Source: GCA-2717185 sp964474755
GTDB taxonomy: Bacteria > Pseudomonadota > Alphaproteobacteria > UBA8366 > GCA-2717185
DNA: 64,000 bases
Direction of reading: 5' to 3'
NCBI GenBank assembly: GCA_964474755.1
Contig: CAYYUG010000003.1
Location: 74,314 to 138,313 of the forward strand
Position 1 is the stretch's first letter. Each line of letters starts with the position of its first letter. The notes under the pieces are model-generated. The model was not told where the DNA came from. It saw nothing but the letters and a program-made list of their open reading frames with translations, and ran no database searches. Made by a program: the position numbers and the translations under genes. Below, piece by piece: positions 17,574 through 26,552 of the stretch.

Positions 17574-18832
17574 ACCAATTTCTCGAAGGCCTTGGTGAAG
17601 AAGTCGGGGGCGCCAAAATTACCGGATTTCAATGCCAAAAGCAGTGATGCTTTTCTGATGTCCGATGTCCAAGGAACACCTGGATCAATTTCAGGACCGA
17701 TTTGCAGGCCCTTAATGCCAAGTGCTTCGACCACGGCACCAGAGGTTTCGCCTCCGGCAACGACAAGCCGGCGGACACCGGCGTCGATCAGGCCGATTGC
17801 AATGTCTGCCATAGCGTCTTCAACCAACGCACCGGCCACCTGTACCCCAAGAGTTTTCTGCACCAGCTGTACCTCTTCTGGATCCGCCGACGTGTAGATT
17901 AGCACGGGGCCTTTGGGCAGGTGCGATTTTGCCCACTCTAGTGCATATTTAATACTACTGGGACCTTCAGCCAACGCCATGGGGTCGATCTTGAGTGATG
18001 GATGCCTCTCGGACATACGCTCAATTTGCTGGCGCGTTGCGCGCGAACAACTGCCGGAAAGCACAGCAGCATGCCCCTCGATTTTAGGTAATCGATCGGC
18101 GGGTTCCGCACTCTCCAGTAGCCCCATCTTACGAAAGTTGTTGGGCAGGCCGATGGCGACGCCTGAACCACCTGTAATTAGAGGCATCTCTGCACAGGCT
18201 TCGCCTATGGTCATCAAATCCGTATCATTCAGCGCATCAATGATTGCAAAACGCTTATCTTCCGCCCGCGATTGCACGAAGGCTTCTTTAACGGCAGCTG
18301 TCCCTTGATGGACGATACTGTAGTCAACCAATGTAACTGTGCCCTGCGATTGAGAGGCGAGAATGCGAACTAGATTGGGGTCCGTCATGGGAGTAAGCGG
18401 ATGGTCCTGCATCCCGCTTTCGTTAAGCAATACGTTGCCAACAAAAAGGTATCCGTTGCAGACCGTTCGTTGATTGCGCGGGAAGGCGGGACAAGCGATG
18501 GTGAAATCGCTGTTAAGTGCGTCCAGCATAGCTTCGGCTACCGGACCGATATTACCCTCTACGGTGGAATCGAATGTAGAGCAATATTTAAAGAAAAATT
18601 GGCAACAGCCCGCTTCGCGCAGCCATTCCAGCGCTGCCAACGATTCTGCAATTGCCTCTTCGACTGGCGCTGTTCGGGATTTTAGGGCCACGACTACTGC
18701 ATCAACATCCGGCGCTGGACCTGATGGTACACCGATCATCTGAACTGATCGCATTCCTTCACGAACCAACGTTCCGGCGAGGTCCGTCGCTCCCGTAAAA
18801 TCGTCCGCTATGCAGCCAAGTAATACGCCCAT
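17570..18832 (-). CDS. otnK: four-carbon acid sugar kinase (3-oxo-tetronate kinase, OtnK)
   Basis: 420 residues. The N-terminal DUF1537 domain starts LLGCIADDFTGATDLAGTLV, with FFKYCSTFDSTVEGNIGPV. The C-terminal nucleotide-binding domain has VVAGGETSGAVVEALG and LALKSGNFGAPDFF, typical of the tetronate kinases. It phosphorylates 3-oxo-tetronate (erythronate/threonate-derived) at C4. It is the second gene of the VOC-otnK-otnC-otnI-TauD operon, 22 bp after the VOC gene. Whether the acid is erythronate, threonate or another cannot be told. Confidence 0.88.
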   Translation of the reverse strand: MGVLLGCIADDFTGATDLAGTLVREGMRSVQMIGVPSGPAPDVDAVVVALKSRTAPVEEAIAESLAALEWLREAGCCQFFFKYCSTFDSTVEGNIGPVAEAMLDALNSDFTIACPAFPRNQRTVCNGYLFVGNVLLNESGMQDHPLTPMTDPNLVRILASQSQGTVTLVDYSIVHQGTAAVKEAFVQSRAEDKRFAIIDALNDTDLMTIGEACAEMPLITGGSGVAIGLPNNFRKMGLLESAEPADRLPKIEGHAAVLSGSCSRATRQQIERMSERHPSLKIDPMALAEGPSSIKYALEWAKSHLPKGPVLIYTSADPEEVQLVQKTLGVQVAGALVEDAMADIAIGLIDAGVRRLVVAGGETSGAVVEALGIKGLQIGPEIDPGVPWTSDIRKASLLLALKSGNFGAPDFFTKAFEKLV

Positions 18833-18854
18833 GGAGTTCGAAAACCTCGTATTT

Positions 18855-19256
18855 TTAGGCGTTGAAGTTACTGATATCGCCTTCTTCGCTTGGGGCGAAT
18901 TGAATTTCGATATGGTTGCCGTCGGGATCGTGGATATTCACTTGACGTATTTCGACTTCCGGAATTATTGAGATGTTGTAGGCGACCTTCATATCACGGA
19001 GGTTCGACAGGAAAGAATTCATGTCCTCTCCTCGAAATGCGAAATGCTCGATTTGGAGTGATTTAGGGTCACGTGGTCGCTTAACCTCGACTAAATGAAT
19101 GGCCGCTTTATCGTCGCAATAGTGCCAGGCACCATCGAATCCACGAAAAGGCGGCCGAGGCCCTTTTACAAGACCCAGCGCGACTTCATAAAACCGCGAC
19201 ATTTCTTTCAGGTTGGCAGTCTGAATGTTGACATGATCAAGAAAAGCGAGAGGCAT
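18855..19256 (-). CDS. VOC-superfamily protein (glyoxalase-like), first gene of the otn operon
   Basis: 133 residues, one VOC module. Candidate metal ligands are H in LDHVNIQ, H in WHYCDD or IEHFAF, and the Glu of GNHIEIQFAPSE. VOC proteins include glyoxalase I, extradiol dioxygenases and epimerases. Its place as first gene of the operon suggests lyase or isomerase work on the acid sugar, but the function is open. The region upstream carries an 18-bp palindrome at 19308-19325. Confidence 0.72.
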   Translation of the reverse strand: MPLAFLDHVNIQTANLKEMSRFYEVALGLVKGPRPPFRGFDGAWHYCDDKAAIHLVEVKRPRDPKSLQIEHFAFRGEDMNSFLSNLRDMKVAYNISIIPEVEIRQVNIHDPDGNHIEIQFAPSEEGDISNFNA

Positions 19257-19307
19257 CGGTCATCTCCTTTCGGTGCAGTCTGCTCATGTCTGGTTACGAT
19301 GCAAGCG

Positions 19308-19325
19308 TTAAGTGTCTACACTTAA
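19308..19325. promoter_or_regulatory. 18-bp perfect palindrome, candidate operator of the otn operon
   Basis: TTAAGTGT-CT-ACACTTAA, two 8-bp arms around a 2-bp centre, about 50 bp upstream of the first operon gene. The symmetry is that of a helix-turn-helix dimer site. It is separated by a few bases from the terminator of the preceding grxD gene. No regulator is encoded next to it. Confidence 0.5.
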
Positions 19326-19330
19326 AAGGA

Positions 19331-19357
19331 AAAGGGCCGCATTAAATGCGGCCCTTT
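19331..19357 (-). terminator. 12-bp hairpin terminator of grxD
   Basis: AAAGGGCCGCAT and ATGCGGCCCTTT are perfect complements around TAA. On the minus strand, the direction of grxD, the hairpin is followed by a T-rich tail (TTCCTTTTAAG). It lies 21 bp past the grxD stop. Confidence 0.85.
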
Positions 19358-19378
19358 AGTCATTTGCGTGGTAATTTC

Positions 19379-19720
19379 CTAAGCAGCGTCTTGCGTCTCG
19401 ATGCCGTTACTTTCCATCAACTGGCCAAGTTCGCCGGTCTCATACATTTCACGAACGATGTCGCAGCCACCCACAAATTCTCCCTTAACGTATAGCTGAG
19501 GGACTGTTGGCCAACTCGAGAATTCTTTAATGCCCTCGCGGATGCTTGGGTCCTGCAGAACATCGATACCTTTAAATTTGACGCCCAATAGTGTTAGTGC
19601 CTGAACAGTTGCCGCCGAAAATCCGCATTGCGGAAAAACTGGCGAGCCTTTCATGAACAGCACAACGTCATTGTTGTCGATATCCTCTTTGATACGTCCG
19701 AAGATCGGATTGTCGCTCAT
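19379..19720 (-). CDS. grxD: monothiol glutaredoxin (Grx4/GrxD)
   Basis: 113 residues with the CGFS active site (FPQCGFSAATVQAL, Cys32), WPTVPQLYVKGEFVGGCDIV for glutathione binding, and a short acidic C-terminus. CGFS glutaredoxins carry [2Fe-2S] clusters with glutathione and deliver them in iron-sulfur assembly, often as a complex with BolA. The bolA-type gene directly upstream on the same strand supports this. Confidence 0.95.
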   Translation of the reverse strand: MSDNPIFGRIKEDIDNNDVVLFMKGSPVFPQCGFSAATVQALTLLGVKFKGIDVLQDPSIREGIKEFSSWPTVPQLYVKGEFVGGCDIVREMYETGELGQLMESNGIETQDAA

Positions 19721-19762
19721 TGTTGTTTCCTTCCTTCCTCTTAAGATCGTCCTCGTGGCTAA

Positions 19763-20002
19763 CTATGCGGTGTCCGGCACCGATGTTTGCAATGCGAGCG
19801 CGTGCAACTCATTGCCCATTCGACCTTTCAGGGCTTTATAGACCATTTGATGCTGTTGTACGCGGGTTTTTCCTTTGAATTCCGCGGAACGGACATAAGC
19901 GGCGTAATGATCGCCGTCGCCGCGTAGATCTTCGATCTGGACTTCCGCATCCGGAATTGCCTCTTTGATCATCTGTTCGATGTCCGACTGGTTCATTGCC
20001 AT
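19763..20002 (-). CDS. BolA-family protein, partner of monothiol glutaredoxin
   Basis: 79 residues. MAMNQSDIEQMIKEAIPDAEVQIEDL and RVQQHQMVYKALKGRMGNELHALALQT match the BolA/IbaG fold, with the conserved His in LHALAL. BolA proteins pair with CGFS glutaredoxins to ligate or transfer [2Fe-2S] clusters. It lies 42 bp upstream of grxD and 27 bp after purL, all minus strand, the common alphaproteobacterial order purL-bolA-grxD. Confidence 0.92.
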   Translation of the reverse strand: MAMNQSDIEQMIKEAIPDAEVQIEDLRGDGDHYAAYVRSAEFKGKTRVQQHQMVYKALKGRMGNELHALALQTSVPDTA

Positions 20003-20029
20003 GACCGTTCTCCCTATGCGCCGCCGTCA

Positions 20030-22054
20030 CTAGGGCGTTGCCATATATTCAGGCAACCACCTCTCGTGCGCGTCGCGTAATTCGCTAATCGAGATGGTGT
20101 GCGAACCACTCACTTTCAACGAACTGCCACCAGTGTGGCCAATCATTGAAGCGACCACGCCAGCTGCCTCTGCTGCCTCCAGCATCACCTCTGGGTTCGC
20201 TGTGGTCAATATGTAGCGGGCTTGGTCTTCGCCAAAGAGCCAGGCGTGCAATGGAAGAGACAAGTCATTTGGTTCAATCTCGGCGCCGATATTACCTGCG
20301 AGTGCCATCTCAGCGAGAGCGACAATCAGGCCGCCATCTGAGATGTCGTGGCAAGCGGTTGTACAGCCCGCTATTATCTGTGTGCGAACAAATTCACCAT
20401 TCTTAAGCTCCAGTGGCAGATCCACCGGCGGCGGTGCACCATTAGGCTGCCCCTCAACCTGCTGAAGATATGAAGATGCACCGAGCCAGCCTGTCGTCTC
20501 CCCAATCACGATAATCGTATCTTTGGCCCCCCTGAATGCGATCTGTGTCGATTTAGTTAGTTCGTCGACGACGCCGATGCCGCCAATCACCGGCGTTGGC
20601 AAAATCGCTTCGCCGTTGGTCTCGTTGTAAAAGGAGACGTTGCCGGACACGACGGGGAAATTGAGGGCCGCTGCTGCCGCGCCAATGCCCGTTACACAGC
20701 CGACAAATTGTCCCATGATGGGGCTGCGTTCCGGGTTGCCAAAATTTAGGTTATTAGTGAGGGCGAGGGGCTTGGCACCTACCGCAATTAAATTTCGCCA
20801 CGCTTCGGCGACTGCTTGTTTCCCACCCGTTTCTGGCGCGGCAAAACAATAGCGAGGTGTGCAGTCGGTAGTAATCGCTAATCCGCGGTCGGACCCGTGA
20901 ATTCGGACGATAGCGGCGTCGCCGCCAGGACGCTGTTTTGTATCTGCCATAACCATGTGATCGTACTGTTCCCAGATCCAGCGGCGGGAACAATGGTTTG
21001 GCGATCCAAGTAGGCTCTTAAGATCGTCAAGTGGTGAATTGATGGAATTAACAGCGCTAGCTGAAACAGTTGTACGTGCCGGAGTAGGTTCCCAGGGTCT
21101 GTCGTAAACGGGTGCTGCGTCGACAAGAGGTGAAACAGGAATATCGGCGACGGTCTCGTTGTGCATCTTTATCATAACGCGACCAGTATCGGTGACCTGG
21201 CCAATAATGGCGAAGTCCAATTCCCATTTTTCAAAAATAGCACGCGCCTCGGTTTCCCGGCCAGGCTTGAGTACCATGAGCATGCGCTCTTGGCTCTCTG
21301 AAAGCATGATCTCGTAGGGCGTCATGCCTTCCTCCCGGGTCGGGGTATTTTCGAGATTGAGCTCGATTCCAACGCCTCCCTTGTCAGCCATCTCGACGGT
21401 GGAGGAAGTCAGTCCTGCTGCACCCATATCTTGAATAGAAACAATCGCATCGGTTGCCATTAGCTCAAGGCATGCTTCCAGCAGCAGTTTTTCGGTGAAA
21501 GGGTCACCGACTTGTACGGTCGGGCGTTTATCCTCCGAATCGTCATCAAATTCTGCAGAGGCCATAGTGGCGCCGTGGATACCGTCTCGACCGGTTTTGG
21601 AACCGACATAGACGACCGGATTGCCCAACCCGGCAGCAGCCGAATAGAAAATTTTGTCGGCATTGGCGATACCGACGGTCATAGCATTGACCAGGATGTT
21701 TCCATTATANNNNNNNNNNNNNNNNNNNNNNNNNNNNNNNNNNNNNNNNNNNNNNNNNNNNNNNNNNNNNNNNNNNNNNNNNNNNNNNNNNNNNNNNNNN
21801 NNNNNNNNNAGCCCATCGCCGATATTCACAACACCGGCATTTTCGCCGGGGCCACAAATGACCTGCGGACCTTCGGTTGGTAATGTCTTCAACCATTTTC
21901 GCGACGATTTGTATGAGCAATGCTCCGACCACATTACGGAAAATATGCCAAGTTCTGTAATCGTTGGCGTCCGTCCCATGATTGACAGCATGGTGTCGTA
22001 TTCGGAAGCGCTCAAACCATGCTCGGCTGAGGAGGCCCGGTTGACTTTGCTCAT
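20030..22054 (-). CDS. purL: phosphoribosylformylglycinamidine synthase subunit II, broken by an assembly gap
   Basis: Two parts in the same frame flank the 100-N run: an N-terminal part of 81 residues (EHGLSASEYDTMLSIMGRTP, SVMWSEHCSYKSS) up to GENAGVVNIGDG, and the rest from YNGNILVNAM to the stop. PurL converts FGAR, glutamine-derived ammonia and ATP to FGAM. Comparing with the family, roughly 90 residues are missing between these points, while the N run stands for only 33, so the true gap is nearer 270 bp. Motifs such as GRDGIHGATMAS, IVSIQDMGAAGLTSS and HDISDGGL are intact. Confidence 0.95.
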   Translation of the reverse strand: MSKVNRASSAEHGLSASEYDTMLSIMGRTPTITELGIFSVMWSEHCSYKSSRKWLKTLPTEGPQVICGPGENAGVVNIGDGXXXXXXXXXXXXXXXXXXXXXXXXXXXXXXXXXXYNGNILVNAMTVGIANADKIFYSAAAGLGNPVVYVGSKTGRDGIHGATMASAEFDDDSEDKRPTVQVGDPFTEKLLLEACLELMATDAIVSIQDMGAAGLTSSTVEMADKGGVGIELNLENTPTREEGMTPYEIMLSESQERMLMVLKPGRETEARAIFEKWELDFAIIGQVTDTGRVMIKMHNETVADIPVSPLVDAAPVYDRPWEPTPARTTVSASAVNSINSPLDDLKSLLGSPNHCSRRWIWEQYDHMVMADTKQRPGGDAAIVRIHGSDRGLAITTDCTPRYCFAAPETGGKQAVAEAWRNLIAVGAKPLALTNNLNFGNPERSPIMGQFVGCVTGIGAAAAALNFPVVSGNVSFYNETNGEAILPTPVIGGIGVVDELTKSTQIAFRGAKDTIIVIGETTGWLGASSYLQQVEGQPNGAPPPVDLPLELKNGEFVRTQIIAGCTTACHDISDGGLIVALAEMALAGNIGAEIEPNDLSLPLHAWLFGEDQARYILTTANPEVMLEAAEAAGVVASMIGHTGGSSLKVSGSHTISISELRDAHERWLPEYMATP
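21710..21809. other. assembly gap (100 N) inside purL
   Basis: Placeholder run. The flanking purL sequence implies about 270 bp missing rather than 100. The frame is preserved across the run only by chance of placeholder length (100 = 33 codons + 1). Confidence 0.95.
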
Positions 22055-22743
22055 CGGGCCAGCGCCTTTACCAAGCCAGTGAACATACCTGCACCATCGG
22101 TCCCGCCGTGCGCAGGATCGACGACACGTTCCGGATGCGGCATCAGACCAAGGACGTTTCGGCTTTCGTTAAAGATACCCGCGATGTTGCGCGCTGAACC
22201 ATTAGGGTTCGCCGTCTCGCAAACCCTTCCTTGCGGCGTCGTATAACGGAACGCAACGCGACCATTTGCCTCCAACTTTTCGAGTGTCGTGTCGTCGGCA
22301 AAATAGTTGCCTTCGTTATGTGCGACGGGTATCCGCAGAACTTGACCCTTCGCGTAGCTTTCGGTGAAGACGGTGTCGTTTTCGGCTACCGCGACGTGCA
22401 CGTCACGGCAGATGAATTTAAGCTTGGCGTTGCGCATTAAAATGCCAGGTAGTAGACCGATTTCCGTCAGAATTTGGAACCCGTTACAGATCCCTAGGAC
22501 CGGGACACCAGCCTGGGCCAAGGTTTCGACAGCACGCATGACTGGCGACCGGGCGGCGATAGCACCGCCACGCAAATAATCGCCGTAGGAAAATCCGCCA
22601 GGCAGAACGATGAAATCGACTGGGGGAAGGGTAGATTCTCGGTGCCACACCATGGCCGGAGTTGCGCCGCTTGCTTGTTCCAAGGCGACTGCGACATCAC
22701 GATCGCAATTGGAGCCAGGGAAGACGATAACTGCCGATCTCAT
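22051..22743 (-). CDS. purQ: phosphoribosylformylglycinamidine synthase subunit I (glutaminase)
   Basis: 230 residues. Class I glutamine amidotransferase fold with IVLPGGFSYGDYLRGG, the nucleophile in GICNGFQ (Cys86) and MPHPERVVDP carrying the catalytic His and Glu. It releases ammonia from glutamine for PurL. The stop overlaps the purL start by 4 bp, and its start overlaps purS by 4 bp, a tight purSQL operon. Confidence 0.97.
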   Translation of the reverse strand: MRSAVIVFPGSNCDRDVAVALEQASGATPAMVWHRESTLPPVDFIVLPGGFSYGDYLRGGAIAARSPVMRAVETLAQAGVPVLGICNGFQILTEIGLLPGILMRNAKLKFICRDVHVAVAENDTVFTESYAKGQVLRIPVAHNEGNYFADDTTLEKLEANGRVAFRYTTPQGRVCETANPNGSARNIAGIFNESRNVLGLMPHPERVVDPAHGGTDGAGMFTGLVKALAR

Positions 22744-22982
22744 TCTTTAATATCGATAGTAAAATTTTCGATCACCGTATTGGCGAGCAGGCGTTGGCAC
22801 ATCTGCCTGACCTCCGCTTCAGCGGCACTTTTATCGGAGGTAACCAATTCCAATTCGATAATTTTGCCTTGGCGAACTTCGCCGACGCCCTCAAAGCCCA
22901 GTGCCTCCAAAGCATGGCCGATGGCTTTGCCCTGTGGATCGAGGACCCCGTTCTTCAGCATGACATGGACTGTTGCTTTCAC
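22740..22982 (-). CDS. purS: phosphoribosylformylglycinamidine synthase subunit PurS
   Basis: 80 residues, normal for PurS. MKATVHVMLKNGVLDPQGKA and LGFEGVGEVRQGKIIEL are the conserved core. PurS is a small ferredoxin-like dimer bridging PurL and PurQ. It overlaps purQ by 4 bp and lies 23 bp after purC. Confidence 0.96.
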   Translation of the reverse strand: MKATVHVMLKNGVLDPQGKAIGHALEALGFEGVGEVRQGKIIELELVTSDKSAAEAEVRQMCQRLLANTVIENFTIDIKE

Positions 22983-23005
22983 CTGCCCTCGCTAAAATTA
23001 AAAAT

Positions 23006-23773
23006 TCACTGCATGATTTTCGTTTCGGAAACGTCGCCTGGTCCATTCGTAGGAAGGACACCTAGCCGACGGGCAACTTCCTGATAGGCTTCCGCAACGT
23101 CGTCCATATCGTGTCGGAACCGATCCTTATCCAATTTTTTCAGCGTCTCAACATCCCATAGCCGGCACGTGTCCGGGCTAATTTCATCGGCAATGATGAT
23201 GCGCATTTCTCCATTCTCATCGTAGCTCCGGCCAAACTCTAGCTTGAAGTCGACCAGCTTCAAACCAGCGCTGTAGAACAAGCCGCATAGATAGTCATTG
23301 ATTCGCAATGACAGCGCCAGCATATCGTCGATGTCCTGCGGTGCGGCCCATCCAAACGCGGTAATGTGTTCTTCGGTGACCATTGGATCGTTGAATTCGT
23401 CGTTTTTCCAATAATATTCGACAATTGACCGCGGCAGGGGAGTCCCCTCTTCGATGCCAAAACGCTTTGCCATGGACCCAGCGACCATGTTTCTAACGGC
23501 AATTCGAACAGGAATTATTTCCGCTTCTCTAACAAGTTGTTCACGCATGTTAAGACGGCGAATGAAGTGTGTGGGCACTCCCATATCGTGCAGCCGTTGC
23601 ATTAGGTATTCTGATATTCGGTTATTCAGCACACCTTTCCCGGTGATAATGCCGCGTTTCTTGTTGCTGAAGGCAGTGGCGTCGTCTCTAAAATGCTGCA
23701 CCAATGTGCCGGGTTCGGGTCCTTCGAATAGGTCCTTTGTCTTACCTTCGTATATACGCCGTTGTCTGGCCAT
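23006..23773 (-). CDS. purC: phosphoribosylaminoimidazole-succinocarboxamide synthase
   Basis: 255 residues with start MARQRRIYEGKTKDLFEGPEP. A longer in-frame start at 23854 is unlikely because the extra 27 residues have no family counterpart. SAICAR synthetase motifs include GVLNNRISEYLMQRL, PVRIAVRNMVAGSMAKRFG, LVDFKLEFGR and IIADEISPDTCRLWD. It joins CAIR and aspartate with ATP. It is the first gene of the purC-S-Q-L-bolA-grxD run. Confidence 0.96.
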   Translation of the reverse strand: MARQRRIYEGKTKDLFEGPEPGTLVQHFRDDATAFSNKKRGIITGKGVLNNRISEYLMQRLHDMGVPTHFIRRLNMREQLVREAEIIPVRIAVRNMVAGSMAKRFGIEEGTPLPRSIVEYYWKNDEFNDPMVTEEHITAFGWAAPQDIDDMLALSLRINDYLCGLFYSAGLKLVDFKLEFGRSYDENGEMRIIIADEISPDTCRLWDVETLKKLDKDRFRHDMDDVAEAYQEVARRLGVLPTNGPGDVSETKIMQ

Positions 23774-24095
23774 GGGAGCAAATTTCCTGGCGACTGGATT
23801 GGGTGTGCTGCGCAGCCACATTTCACGGCGCCTCATATAGCAATAGACTTGCATAGGTACAACGCGTGTTCGCGACTGCGCGAGCGCCGTCGTGGCCTCT
23901 AATGCTAATAATCCATACCATTCTGCAGTCTAAGCAAGTTAATCGCGTGCCTTGACGTTATTATCATGCCAAATTCCTGAGTTTTGCGGCTTTCCAAGGT
24001 GATATGCAGTGGATTAGCTTCCCAAGAGAAAAATTGATCTATTTATAGCATCCGTGCGCCCAAGATTTGGTGACGCCGGTGCTGAGAAGGCAGGG

Positions 24096-25790
24096 ATGGC
24101 CGCCAAAATTTTACCAGAGGCGATGTTGACGTTACGACCGCCGGAAACGGTCATGCGTCTTGACCGATTGGGATCGTTCCATCATTGCCGTCTTTCGTTT
24201 ATGCGCATCCTGTTAAGACGTTTACAGCGTGATAATTGGACGTTCGATCGACCTATTTTTGAAATTGATAGAATGGGTGAAGGGCTAGCCGTCTACACCG
24301 CCCACGGACCAGAGCGTGCTTATAGCTTGGTTTGTTTTGGTCACGACCTCCCGCAGGAATTGCGTTCCGACAGGGTAATAGCGACTGCCTGGGATGCAAC
24401 GTTCGCGCTGTTCGATGGGGTTCCCGAGGCAGGCGACATCGATCGCTTGTCCAAGAACGTTCCCGGGCAGGAAGCGGGTCGTGTCAGTGAGCGGGAACTC
24501 GCACTATCACGCGCTAATCGTTCGGTCCGTTTGTTTAACCATGTGGTAAAGAAACTCTCTCGAGGGCAACAACCAGACCGAGAGAAAATTGACGCTGTTG
24601 GTTACATTATGCGCACAACCGCGGTATACGGTTCTGGGAAGTTCGGGGTCGCGGATCGCGAAACAATTACTGATCGTTTGGAATTCAAGGCTCCGTTCCA
24701 GGTTGAGATGCTGGCCGTTTATCTCATCCGGGTCTTCACGATCGATCTCGTTGAACGGATGGCATATCTGCGTGCGCCGGATACTGCGGTGACGCTGGAC
24801 CCTGACCTGCGGCGACACCTCGGGGTCGGAAATTCTACCGGCCTCGGATTGGCACCTTTCATCGTGAACCACCCCGCCTTGTTCAACAATTGGATCGGAG
24901 CGCGTGAAACTGCGTTAGCACGAATTCGTGCTAAACAAGAGGCCACGGCCTTCGAGGCTCGTAGGTTCCGAAAACTGATCGCACGTGCTGTGAGAAATGT
25001 CGAATTGTGGCGATCGGAGCATCCAACGCAGGTCAAGAAACTGGCAACGCTTCGCGACGATCTAGCGCTGTTGAGGGCATTCGCTGAAACGGAGTCTTTC
25101 GGCGGCAAGATGCCTTGGGACAGGCTTTACCGCTGGGGTGAGCAAAGTTTGTCTCTTGAAGGCCAAGAGCAATTGGTTTCGCTGATGTTGGAGCCTCATG
25201 GAAGGGATATCGATGATCTGTCGTATTGTATGAGTGCCGATGAGGGTGCGGTGTTCCTTATTGACGGAGCTATGCCGCTTAGCGATCTTCGCCGTATCGT
25301 CGAAACGGTTTACGCGTTTGCGCTTGAACTGGATTGGTCAAAGCCCGAAACCAACGCTCGAGCCTGGTATGTTTCAGAAGAAAAGCTCGAACCACGACTG
25401 GGGGAACGTTTCGATGAAGCGGTAGGTGCCTATGAGCAGCCCGTGTCGCCCGGGAGGGATGCTGTGCAAATGCACCAAGATATTGTCCGGTGGTGCGGCG
25501 AAGAGAGCGTCGCAGCGTTTCTATCGCGGCATCCGGAACACCGCCATATTGCGCGTCGGGCACAGATAGCGGCGCAGTTACCTTACGCGGAAATCCGCGA
25601 CAATACGATTGCCAACGATATGCAGCCGATCGATTTATTGCGCTGTAAGCTATCTTTTTTCGGTGCAACGCATTTTGATCCGCGATCCGACCGATGGGTC
25701 CGCATTAATATGTTCAAAAATGCGCCGTTTCCGCATGAACTGGCCGCCTTCCCCTTCGACGATTGGTCTTATCCGTCTCTCACAGAGTGA
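24096..25790 (+). CDS. uncharacterised conserved protein, upstream partner of a DUF3726-like gene
   Basis: 564 residues from ATG 24096 (GAGAAGG five bases upstream); a GTG at 24054 is an alternative start. A soluble protein with RLDRLGSFHHCRLSFMRILLRR, SDRVIATAWDATFALFDG, MRTTAVYGSGKFGVADRE, EDGAVFLIDG-like and RCKLSFFGATHFDPRSDRW segments. It contains no recognised catalytic motif and no membrane segment. The 3-bp spacing to the next gene indicates they are always made together. I recognise neither an enzyme class nor a ligand, and I do not propose a function. Confidence 0.6.
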   Translation: MAAKILPEAMLTLRPPETVMRLDRLGSFHHCRLSFMRILLRRLQRDNWTFDRPIFEIDRMGEGLAVYTAHGPERAYSLVCFGHDLPQELRSDRVIATAWDATFALFDGVPEAGDIDRLSKNVPGQEAGRVSERELALSRANRSVRLFNHVVKKLSRGQQPDREKIDAVGYIMRTTAVYGSGKFGVADRETITDRLEFKAPFQVEMLAVYLIRVFTIDLVERMAYLRAPDTAVTLDPDLRRHLGVGNSTGLGLAPFIVNHPALFNNWIGARETALARIRAKQEATAFEARRFRKLIARAVRNVELWRSEHPTQVKKLATLRDDLALLRAFAETESFGGKMPWDRLYRWGEQSLSLEGQEQLVSLMLEPHGRDIDDLSYCMSADEGAVFLIDGAMPLSDLRRIVETVYAFALELDWSKPETNARAWYVSEEKLEPRLGERFDEAVGAYEQPVSPGRDAVQMHQDIVRWCGEESVAAFLSRHPEHRHIARRAQIAAQLPYAEIRDNTIANDMQPIDLLRCKLSFFGATHFDPRSDRWVRINMFKNAPFPHELAAFPFDDWSYPSLTE

Positions 25791-25793
25791 TAA

Positions 25794-26423
25794 ATGACAT
25801 TTGCATTGAATGAGATCGAGGCGATGGCTAAGGGGGCGGCGCGAGGCGCTGGGTTCGATTGGGGAATTGCGGAGGAAACGGGAAAGTCGGTCCGATGGCT
25901 GGCTGCGCGAGGATTGCCGGGGCCGGAGTTGCTGATAAAAACGCTAAAACGCAGTGAAAGTATCACCTATAGCGTTGCGGCCCCGAATATAACCAGAGAG
26001 CCTTGGATGGCACCGGGTGGCTGGTTATGTCCTTCGTTCGCCGGAGCGGCAATTTTGGATTGTGCGCAGTCGATCGCAGCAGGCCACAAAATTCAACTAG
26101 GCAATATTTATTTCCCCTTGTTGTTAGTGCCTTACGCCGCCATGTGTGGCAAGAACAATAGCTGTATAATTGAAGTGTCATGGCCAGGCGCAACATTCAC
26201 TATCGCAACTGGAGGCGGGCTTTTCATCGTCGGAGATGAATGGGAGACTGCGGCAGTTCAATGGGTTCGGTGTTGTCGAATTGATAAAGTTCCAACGGGG
26301 CCACCTATCCGCGAAACATCACGATGTTCCGTGCCCGGGCCAATTTTTGACAGTCTGAATGAATATACCCAGCGCACATATGCACCAGCGACCGCAGAGT
26401 CGCGAGAACGCGGAGCGGGTTAA
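25794..26423 (+). CDS. DUF3726-like protein, coupled to the preceding gene
   Basis: 209 residues. The N-terminus (MTFALNEIEAMAKGAARGAGFDWGIAEETGKSVRWLAARG split as ALNEIEAMAKGAARGAG and GIAEETGKSVRWLAARG) is what I recognise as DUF3726. After it come WMAPGGWLCPSFAGAAILDC and LLLVPYAAMCGKN. Eight Cys are spread over the protein, including the CC pair in VRCCRID, but no metal motif. No signal peptide. It is translated 3 bp after the 564-residue protein and probably works with it; the function is unknown. Confidence 0.6.
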   Translation: MTFALNEIEAMAKGAARGAGFDWGIAEETGKSVRWLAARGLPGPELLIKTLKRSESITYSVAAPNITREPWMAPGGWLCPSFAGAAILDCAQSIAAGHKIQLGNIYFPLLLVPYAAMCGKNNSCIIEVSWPGATFTIATGGGLFIVGDEWETAAVQWVRCCRIDKVPTGPPIRETSRCSVPGPIFDSLNEYTQRTYAPATAESRERGAG

Positions 26424-26552
26424 GCTAGACAGGCTAGATTATATTGTTGCCATCCGAATCCATGAGACAGAGGATTGCTAAAATTCGCGTTTACCCATCT
26501 CATTTACATCTATTCAGTGAGACTAAGCAGTGGTCAAAGCAAGGAGGCTCTT

